Source of the DNA: a virus
Virus record (IMG/VR): IMGVR_UViG_3300005918_001175
Location: 1-20,460 of that record
DNA: 20,460 nt
Direction: 5' to 3' (one strand)
Shown: piece after piece, positions 14,582 to 20,460 of the stretch
Layout: the number at the start of each line of letters is the position of its first letter
How positions within the stretch are numbered: the first letter of the stretch is position 1
The notes under the pieces: model-generated
What the model was told of the DNA's origin: nothing
Database searches by the model: none
What the model saw: the letters and a program-made list of their open reading frames with translations, nothing else
Made by a program: the position numbers and the translations under genes

Positions 14582-16876
14582 TTAAGTTTTTATTATGTAA
14601 TTTACTGTTAAGTAAGGTTGTAGTAAGCTGTGAGATTGAGTAGCGTCTGCTAGTGTTGAAGCACTAGTAACACCAGTCGATGAGAGTGTTGAAGTAGCAC
14701 CATAGACTTTTCCTCCACCAGCTCCGCCACCATTATACAATGGAACAGGGTGCGTATGAGCTGGTACTCCACTTTGTTCTCCAGCTAATTTATGAGTTTT
14801 CGCTCCACCTTCTGCTCCTATCTCGTAATTCTCTCCGTAAGCAACATCATCAATATTTAGAGTAAATGCTCCTTTATCATTAACTTGATAAATACCATGA
14901 CTAATTAATGATAAGTCATCTTGAGGATTAGCTAAAGGTAAGTATACCTTAGTCCACACACCTGCCTGTAAGGCTGGTATATCAATAGTTTCTGAAGGAG
15001 AAGCAATCGCCGCTGTATCATCTATCATATATTGTAGATCGCCTGCACTTAAAGCTATTGAACTCTTTAGCCATACTCCTATTGTAGTCTGAGCGTATAA
15101 ATTAGCTACTGATACTGTATAATAACCTAATATTTGTCCTGCTCCCGCCCCACCATCAACTGTTAATTTAATTGATTTAGACCCTGTTTTGTAATCCGTT
15201 GCGTCTGTTGCAGAAGTTACGTCTGCCCCTGCTGTCCAGTTAGTTTCGCAAGCATCAATTACTGTTTTTACTGAGGTATCTACTCCTATTGGTATCCTAT
15301 TCTCCATGTTTGGAACATTGAAGGTAGTTGAACCGTCCCCTCCCCCAAATCTATCTGATATAGCAGTAAATAATCCAGAATAAGTAGTTCTACTTACCTC
15401 TGACCCATCACATAGTAAATACCCAGCAGGGGCAGAAGAACCAATATAAGAATAAATAACTCCTGCAGGAATACCTATTCCAAAATTTCCCGCAGAGTTT
15501 AACTTAACCAATTTTCCTGAATCAGCAGTAGGGTCAAGAACACCTGCTGTTGCAGTTCCATTCCCTGTATCACTATCTGTCCAGTCATCAGCACCAGCAC
15601 CACTTATGTCTGTTCCTACTGTTCCTGTTGAAGTTTCTAGTACAAGAATAGCAGATGTTGAAGTTGTATCTGCGCTTGTGAATATAAAGTGATCCGTTGA
15701 CCATGTAACTGTTTCTAAGGCGCTTGTTTCTATTCTTATATAATGTTGAAGAACAGAAGCAACGTCGTCCATATCTGTAACAATTCCAAGAGGCCCCGTA
15801 GCCGTCATGTCCATACCATCAACATTGTAAGCCGTTCCGTCGATTGTCGCTCTGAATGAAGCGTCTGCCAAGTTATCCCATAAAGCTACTGTTGTTTCTG
15901 CGCTACTTCCACCAGTTAAATAGCCGGGTGTATAAATTACATGTTCATCAATAATATTCGGTACACAAAGTGCGGCAACAAGAGCGTCTACATACGATTT
16001 GCGAGTAGCTTGATTTGCAGTTGTCGGGTCGCTTGCTGGAAGAACTGGAATAGATGTAAGTGTTTTAACCCCTGCAATTGTTTGCGCTCCTGTTAGTTTA
16101 ACTACTTCGGCAATATATTCAGAATGTCTAACAAATTCATAACTTACTGGTACTGTCAAAGCAGAAGCCCCTAGTGAGCCGTCTGCGATTATATCAGAAT
16201 AAACAGTAGTTGTAGCGTCTGCAATTGTAGCAAGTAATTTCCAATCGCCAGTATCTCCTGCTACGGTTCGGTAGATTTTTCTTGAAACTGTATCGTCGTC
16301 GCCAGTAGGAATAGCAGTTAAAGCAACTGTTTTATTGCTTCCTGCCGTAGTAATAACATTTGATTTTGTTCCTGCAATAGTTTCTCCTCCTAAATCATCT
16401 ACGTATGAAATCTTATAAGAATGAGTACCAAGATCAACTGAACCACCTGCCGAAGGGGAGCCTGCTGTACAAGCTGTTGGTACTGTTGCACCTGCTTCAA
16501 CATCACACTTTGGTGCTAAGGTAAATATCTTTTTACCTGCGATTGTTTCGTAACCTGCATTTGATACTTTGTCATTAATAAGATAATGAACATTTGTTTC
16601 CTGAATAGTATCGTTTACAAGATGAGTCTTTTTATTCCCTGCCACTTCAGTATCAGTTAAAGCAGTCAAAGAAAGCCCTCTAAGCATTGATGAGATTGTT
16701 AAGCCTGCTTTCGCCTGCCATTTTATGATCTCTTGATTACTCTCTCCATTCTCCAAAACTGCATAACCATAGTCTTGCGCTGGGGCAACATCAACATTTA
16801 CCTCGGTGGAAGAAGTTGACATTACTGACTGTAAGTCTTGATTGTAGAATGACTCTACAAAGATTTTGTCTGCCAT
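14582..16876 (-). CDS. Tail fibre / receptor-binding protein with split phage collar domain
   Basis: A 764-residue fibre-like protein. The N-terminal 230 residues include a possible fibronectin-like segment (about 125-230, with YKISYVDDLGGET and SRKIYRTVAGD). A TIAGVKTLTSIPVLP motif with a following RKSYVDA is common in phage tail fibres. Residues 320-450 form a beta-rich Thr/Ser/Asp region. At about 470-531 comes the first half of a phage tail collar domain (SYIGSSAPAGYLLCDGSEV, TTFNVPNMENRIPIG). Its second half appears only at 688-764 (GGAKTHKLAGEQSGVPAHTH, ending QPYLTVNYIIK). The roughly 150 residues between look like an inserted beta-sandwich. The protein is likely to bind the host surface. 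Gaps of one gene boundary to seven bases on either side tie it to the virion operon. Confidence 0.8.
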   Translation of the reverse strand: MADKIFVESFYNQDLQSVMSTSSTEVNVDVAPAQDYGYAVLENGESNQEIIKWQAKAGLTISSMLRGLSLTALTDTEVAGNKKTHLVNDTIQETNVHYLINDKVSNAGYETIAGKKIFTLAPKCDVEAGATVPTACTAGSPSAGGSVDLGTHSYKISYVDDLGGETIAGTKSNVITTAGSNKTVALTAIPTGDDDTVSRKIYRTVAGDTGDWKLLATIADATTTVYSDIIADGSLGASALTVPVSYEFVRHSEYIAEVVKLTGAQTIAGVKTLTSIPVLPASDPTTANQATRKSYVDALVAALCVPNIIDEHVIYTPGYLTGGSSAETTVALWDNLADASFRATIDGTAYNVDGMDMTATGPLGIVTDMDDVASVLQHYIRIETSALETVTWSTDHFIFTSADTTSTSAILVLETSTGTVGTDISGAGADDWTDSDTGNGTATAGVLDPTADSGKLVKLNSAGNFGIGIPAGVIYSYIGSSAPAGYLLCDGSEVSRTTYSGLFTAISDRFGGGDGSTTFNVPNMENRIPIGVDTSVKTVIDACETNWTAGADVTSATDATDYKTGSKSIKLTVDGGAGAGQILGYYTVSVANLYAQTTIGVWLKSSIALSAGDLQYMIDDTAAIASPSETIDIPALQAGVWTKVYLPLANPQDDLSLISHGIYQVNDKGAFTLNIDDVAYGENYEIGAEGGAKTHKLAGEQSGVPAHTHPVPLYNGGGAGGGKVYGATSTLSSTGVTSASTLADATQSHSLLQPYLTVNYIIKT
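14828..15283 (-). other. Inserted beta-sandwich-like module inside the collar domain
   Basis: This encodes residues 532-683 of the tail fibre, between the two halves of the collar domain. The pattern TDYKTGSKSIKLTVDGG, then IGVWLKSS, GVWTKVYLPLA and FTLNIDDVAYGE resembles jelly-roll carbohydrate-binding modules, where a closing IDDV strand is frequent. A sugar-binding role is inferred from this resemblance. Confidence 0.5.
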
Positions 16877-16883
16877 GATAATT

Positions 16884-17423
16884 TTATGTTATAAGATTAA
16901 ATCTTAAGCCATTCCATATTCTACTTATTTCACTTTGGCTTACTTTAAATATTTTCGCAACTTCCCATTGTTTAAGTTTTGGTTCAAAGTTTTTTAGGTG
17001 TTTAATAACTTTTACTTGTTTTTCATTTAGCTTAGATAAATTACATTTAGAACCACATTTAACAGTTTTTCTTCCCTTACTATAAGCTATTTTAATGTTC
17101 TCTGATTGAGTACCCCATTTTAAATTTTCTAATCTATTATCATCTTTTTTATCGTTTAAATGTAAAATACATTTATAATTATTTGGGTTATTAAGAAAAC
17201 TCTCACCAATTAATCTATGAATTGTTTTTTGATATTTTTTATTATTTTTATAAAGACTAATCTGTACATAACCTGTCCTCAATATTACTCCCTTAATCTT
17301 TACTAATTTATCACCAATAATAGAACATTTATTTTTACCACCTATTTTTGTCCACTTTGAATATACCTGACCTTTATCAGAAATAAAATAACCTGGAAAG
17401 TTTAGAATTGTTCTTATATTCAT
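16884..17423 (-). CDS. HNH homing endonuclease (NUMOD4/HNH type)
   Basis: A 179-residue free-standing homing endonuclease of the SPO1-like HNH group. Residues 8-22 match the NUMOD4 motif (FPGYFISDKGQVYS). Residues 70-125 carry the HNH core: GYVQISLYKNNKKYQKTIH, RLIGESF, then HLNDKKDDNRLENLKWGTQSEN, with the conserved His and Asn present. The C-terminal part (VAKIFKVSQSEISRIWNG) is a helix-turn-helix for target binding. It is more AT-rich and Lys/Asn-rich than the virion genes around it, a sign of independent acquisition. It overlaps the preceding tail gene by four bases (ATGA) and stops seven bases before the fibre gene, so it has entered the operon without breaking either neighbour. Confidence 0.9.
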   Translation of the reverse strand: MNIRTILNFPGYFISDKGQVYSKWTKIGGKNKCSIIGDKLVKIKGVILRTGYVQISLYKNNKKYQKTIHRLIGESFLNNPNNYKCILHLNDKKDDNRLENLKWGTQSENIKIAYSKGRKTVKCGSKCNLSKLNEKQVKVIKHLKNFEPKLKQWEVAKIFKVSQSEISRIWNGLRFNLIT

Positions 17424-18994
17424 ATATTGAATGGTTGTTGACTTGCGGGTAATATTCCTAATTGTATTTGTTCAATTTCAATTCTTTGGCCGTCTAGTTC
17501 TGTGATAATACCAACTGCAAACATGTTATTTATATGAGAAGTAGAAATATGTTTAGAAAATGGATAAATTGTAGGCTCGTCGTCTGCTTTTACTGTAGAA
17601 CCTCCAAATGGTTTTGCTCCAAATATTACTGAACCAATCGGGCTTGCTATTGATGTTTCGCCCATTTCATCTGATGTAGGTTCAGGAATTACATAATCTG
17701 TATAAGTATTATAGTTCCCTTTGTATAGCCTTACTGTAACGGCTACACCCTTTGAACGTCCACCTCTTATATAAATTCTCCTGTTGCGATAATTCAAGTC
17801 AGGACGTTGAAAATCTGTAAAATTCAATCTCACTTCAAAAGGTATTGAGAAAGAATCTCCGAATGAATATCCGAATCGATCTAAATATAATTGTCCTGAA
17901 TCTGTTGTCGCCATGAAGACCTTGTTATTAGCCGTTGCCCATTCTTTAACAGAAGGAAAACGATCAATCCCATACCCTCCACTCACTATGTTGTAATTAA
18001 TAACTATATTTGCCTGTGAAGAACCTTTCTCCGCCAATGCTATTGTATAGATATTGTCGTGATAATGCGCTCGAGCAATACCACTTTGGTCAGTAGCCAA
18101 GTTATCTTTAATACCCTTGATTATGGCCGATATGTCCCTTGTTCGTGGGTCGTCGCCCATGTCTGCAACTGCCCCTAATGCTCTTATTTGAAGGTCAGTA
18201 GTTAAAAACCAAATATCATTTTCAACTGTTATTGTTGATTTTTGATTAACCGCTCCACCAGTAACAGAAAACGGTTGAGGAAAGTAAACTGTGTTAGAAG
18301 CGTCTATTACTTTTGGCACTATGTAATGAATAGAATCTCTTTTGAAAACATAAAGAGTATTTTTTAAGAACCTCAATGCTGTGTTTTTTCCGCCTTTCCC
18401 CACAAGTTCTGTTTGTGCGCTTGTAGCAAAATCCTCTACATAATTAATATGCGAAGCCGTAGCTGTTCTTGAACCGTATACTGTCGCTTCTGCGCCCTGT
18501 ACACCTGTTATCCACATCTTTTCCCATGCAAACTCTATCATGGATCCCTTCGGCATTGTGGCCACGCTGGCGAATGTTGTCGGGTCGCTTATCTTTCCCC
18601 CTCCTTCTGTTTGGCTAACTGTGTATAAACTGTTGATATATTGTGCACAATCAGTATCTTCATCTGTCGATAATGAAGCTGTAAGGGCCACTCTTGAACT
18701 AGACTCTGTGTCTACCATGTACCACTCTTTATCGTAAAGAGTAGCAAGGTATTCAGTAGTAACACCACCAGTAGTATATTCGTATTTTGATAATCTCCTG
18801 TAATTACTAGAACCTGCCAATGCGTCTAAGAAAGGATTATGCCCTGGGGAACTTTTGATCTTCCCTTGGTCGAAATAGCAATTCTTTCCGTAATAGCAGT
18901 AGTTATTGTCTGAACGGTTGGAAGCACGATAGTTAGCGAGTCCATTAAACTCGATAAAATTTACATTTGTGATTTGCTTGTGTCGTCTTTCCAT
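17420..18994 (-). CDS. Tail protein, P22 gp10-like stabilisation/beta-propeller candidate
   Basis: A 524-residue beta-rich protein starting MERRHKQITNVNFIEFNGLA. Repeated strand-rich units such as EYTTGGVTTEYLATLYDKEWY, NTLYVFKRDSIHYIV, NDIWFLTTDLQIRALG, ARAHYHDNIYTIAL and NKVFMATTDSGQLYLDRFGY look like blades of a beta-propeller. Propellers of this kind form the middle of podovirus tails. It follows the connector candidate by one base, the order expected for tail assembly. I place the start at the ATG at 18994, since the only earlier in-frame option is a TTG overlapping the previous gene. The family name rests on size, fold impression and position. Confidence 0.6.
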   Translation of the reverse strand: MERRHKQITNVNFIEFNGLANYRASNRSDNNYCYYGKNCYFDQGKIKSSPGHNPFLDALAGSSNYRRLSKYEYTTGGVTTEYLATLYDKEWYMVDTESSSRVALTASLSTDEDTDCAQYINSLYTVSQTEGGGKISDPTTFASVATMPKGSMIEFAWEKMWITGVQGAEATVYGSRTATASHINYVEDFATSAQTELVGKGGKNTALRFLKNTLYVFKRDSIHYIVPKVIDASNTVYFPQPFSVTGGAVNQKSTITVENDIWFLTTDLQIRALGAVADMGDDPRTRDISAIIKGIKDNLATDQSGIARAHYHDNIYTIALAEKGSSQANIVINYNIVSGGYGIDRFPSVKEWATANNKVFMATTDSGQLYLDRFGYSFGDSFSIPFEVRLNFTDFQRPDLNYRNRRIYIRGGRSKGVAVTVRLYKGNYNTYTDYVIPEPTSDEMGETSIASPIGSVIFGAKPFGGSTVKADDEPTIYPFSKHISTSHINNMFAVGIITELDGQRIEIEQIQLGILPASQQPFNI

Positions 18995-18995
18995 A

Positions 18996-19853
18996 TTAGT
19001 CAAAGACCGTGCCGGTCGTTTTTTTATTTCTTATATCTGATTGTTTCCCATAAGTAGCGTAAAACTTTCTTACAGCGTCATAGAATAATCCACCCCCTTT
19101 ATCTCTTGGATTTTGAGGTGGCCTGTAATAATAATCTGAACCTGATTGCATGTCTATAATCATCAATTTACCAACTGATCCGTTCACAATCAAAGCAACA
19201 CGCATATTGTTTGGTATAAGGGTTGTTATATCTGTCCCAGTAGTCATACGTGTCATTGCAGGAGTATATATGAATATAGCCCCCATAACGTCGTTGCCCT
19301 TCTCTAAGAGGATATAACCGTCAAATATGGCATAGTTCCTATTATTGGAAATATTTGTATTTAACATAGTCGTAAAGTCCACAATATCGTAAGGCAAACC
19401 ATCTATGTTTAAATGCTGGACCTTCTCTTTGTCTATTTCAGAAGGTAGCGCATAACACGGCCTTACTGTTATTCCGTCTGCATGGTTGTTTGAAATAGCA
19501 GTAGCACTACAAGTAAGCGTAGTAAGTGAGTCATTTGCAGTATAATCAATAAATTCATTCTCTATTAGAATACGTCCTGAAGCAGGATATTCAGAAGAAT
19601 CATCTAAAACAATTGAAGTATCTGCTGGCTCAATAGCCCCGTTTAAAGTGTTGTCCTCGATAGTTTCAAATTCGTGTTCATCTGTTCGGACGTTCACTTG
19701 CTTATTCGGTTGATTAAACACTTCCTCGTATATCTCATTCATTGTGTCATATATCAAAGTAGACGGAAAAGCTTCCGAACCTGTAATATCTTCCTTTAAC
19801 TGACGAAGTATTTTAATCTCTAATTCCTCTGCTGTTAAGTTTGTTTCGCTCAT
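18996..19853 (-). CDS. Head-tail connector / tail accessory protein candidate
   Basis: A 285-residue protein with an N-terminal helical part (ELEIKILRQLKEDITGSEAF, then a helix with MNEIYEEVFNQ). A central beta region carries the motif SSEYPASGRILIENEFIDYTA (about residues 88-108), a small beta module common in phage structural proteins. The C-terminal part has YRPPQNPRDKGGGLFYDAVRKFYA. An N-terminal helical bundle followed by beta-rich parts is typical of adaptor proteins that join the portal to the tail. Its start overlaps the upstream membrane gene by four bases (ATGA), and a putative tail propeller gene follows. I would expect it at the portal vertex of the virion. The assignment is from layout and position. 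Confidence 0.5.
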   Translation of the reverse strand: MSETNLTAEELEIKILRQLKEDITGSEAFPSTLIYDTMNEIYEEVFNQPNKQVNVRTDEHEFETIEDNTLNGAIEPADTSIVLDDSSEYPASGRILIENEFIDYTANDSLTTLTCSATAISNNHADGITVRPCYALPSEIDKEKVQHLNIDGLPYDIVDFTTMLNTNISNNRNYAIFDGYILLEKGNDVMGAIFIYTPAMTRMTTGTDITTLIPNNMRVALIVNGSVGKLMIIDMQSGSDYYYRPPQNPRDKGGGLFYDAVRKFYATYGKQSDIRNKKTTGTVFD

Positions 19854-20083
19854 TTATTAAGTTTTTTAGTGATACGAGAAATTATAAGACCCACTATAAC
19901 AGTAATAATATTATTTGGATCCCATGCTGTTAATTGTTGGATTAATATATCTCCTCCCCCTGCTATCGATTGAGCAAGTATATACCAATACAAGGCTTTC
20001 ATATCCTTGCAGGTAAAGAACTTCCATATTAAATTGGTCCACCATTTCACACTTTCTGTGAATACTTGTTTAATTTTTTGCAT
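19850..20083 (-). CDS. Small membrane protein, holin candidate
   Basis: A 77-residue protein with two hydrophobic stretches: ALYWYILAQSIAGGGDILIQQL (about residues 30-50) and IITVIVGLIISRI (58-71). It has basic ends, KKLNK at the C-terminus and a Lys/Trp-rich N-terminal amphipathic part. Length, topology and charged tail are those of phage holins, which make lethal holes in the inner membrane and release the endolysin. It is separated from the endolysin gene by the whole tail block, so the pairing is not by adjacency. It overlaps the gene before it by 14 bases and the next by four. Confidence 0.5.
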   Translation of the reverse strand: MQKIKQVFTESVKWWTNLIWKFFTCKDMKALYWYILAQSIAGGGDILIQQLTAWDPNNIITVIVGLIISRITKKLNK

Positions 20084-20282
20084 AATTATTGAGTTTAAAA
20101 TCTGTTAAAACGAATTTGGGGTTTAATGCTTTGTATATTTCATCTATCTTGACTTCCACCGAAGCAATCCTTGTATCAAAGTTTTCAATCTTCATGTAGA
20201 TACAACCTGCGGAAAACGCAAAAGCAATTATTGTTAATACTACTCCAAGGCTTATCCCTGTGCTTTTGTTTAGTGTTGCCAT
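20070..20282 (-). CDS. Small membrane protein with coiled-coil segment
   Basis: A 70-residue protein: an N-terminal transmembrane helix (ISLGVVLTIIAFAFSAGCIYM, residues 10-30) followed by a helix with coiled-coil character (ENFDTRIASVEVKIDEIYKAL) and a short polar end. This single-helix-plus-coil plan occurs in phage lysis accessories such as XhlA-like proteins and spanin subunits. Its start codon shares a base with the stop of the gene before it (TAATG), and its end overlaps the holin candidate, so the two small genes are probably made together. A lysis or membrane-scaffold role is inferred. Confidence 0.5.
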   Translation of the reverse strand: MATLNKSTGISLGVVLTIIAFAFSAGCIYMKIENFDTRIASVEVKIDEIYKALNPKFVLTDFKLNNYAKN

Positions 20283-20460
20283 TAAGATAGTTTTTTAATG
20301 ATAGAATGATCTCCTGTGATGTCTGAATAAGCTACTTTAGCGCCTGTACCCATAGTGTAAACAAGGCTTGTTAGGGATAGTGTACCTAGTACATATCCGC
20401 TCCCTGTATCTTCCCAGCCTGTCCAATCTGTATCTAAGCCATCTACTACATTCGGAAATA
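20282..20460 (-). CDS. C-terminal fragment of an unidentified phage protein
   Basis: A frame open at the right edge gives 58 residues ending in TGDHSIIKKLS and a TAA at 20284-20282. The visible part (DTDWTGWEDTGSGYVLGTLSL) is Gly/Thr/Asp-rich and beta-like, as in phage capsid decoration or fibre proteins. The stop overlaps the next ATG by one base, showing it belongs to the same operon. The missing portion prevents any firm identification. Confidence 0.6.
   Translation of the reverse strand, partial: FPNVVDGLDTDWTGWEDTGSGYVLGTLSLTSLVYTMGTGAKVAYSDITGDHSIIKKLS

Noticed and set aside
1-20460. CRISPR array, insertion sequence, integrase or attachment site
   Set aside because: I saw no regularly spaced direct repeats, transposase or integrase motifs, and no tRNA end that could mark an attachment site.

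Overview
The window reads as the genome of a tailed phage, or a prophage, with podovirus-like virion genes. Almost every gene lies on the minus strand, so gene order runs from high to low coordinates. Host clues are indirect. None of the start codons I inspected has a Shine-Dalgarno sequence; they sit behind A-rich leaders instead, and base composition is AT-rich. This suits Bacteroidota or another lineage that initiates without SD pairing, but the host stays undetermined. I found no integrase, tRNA or CRISPR array.

Right to left, the virion block (20460 to 6175) is packed with ATGA overlaps or gaps of a few bases. It holds the tail end of an unidentified gene, two small membrane proteins, a head-tail connector candidate, a P22 gp10-like tail protein candidate, an inserted HNH homing endonuclease, a tail fibre with a split collar domain, a Pro/Thr-rich coiled-coil protein ending in a CHAP-like domain, and a 2134-residue internal/ejection-type protein ending in an HNH-like motif. 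An M23 endolysin with an SLH-like wall-binding tail follows (5999-5376), then a strong bidirectional hairpin terminator (5171-5243). A small two-helix membrane gene with its own promoter lies on the plus strand between the giant gene and the endolysin.

From 5165 to 4793 there is no gene. The stretch is rich in inverted repeats and could be an untranslated RNA, a long leader or an origin. Next comes a control region: two operator-like 15-bp sites, a promoter, a Cro-like HTH gene that seems to start at a non-AUG codon, and a second promoter sharing a 16-bp element with the first.

The second promoter heads a leftward early operon (4432 to below 1). It encodes a small acidic protein, a RecT annealing protein, a long coiled-coil protein, a YqaJ/lambda-type exonuclease, small membrane proteins, a membrane-anchored muramidase-like protein, a winged-HTH protein and a NinB-like protein. 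RecT plus exonuclease (plus NinB) form a phage recombination module. The least expected items are the Cro-like gene's start, the plus-strand membrane gene, the module inserted into the collar domain, and the structured gene-free region.
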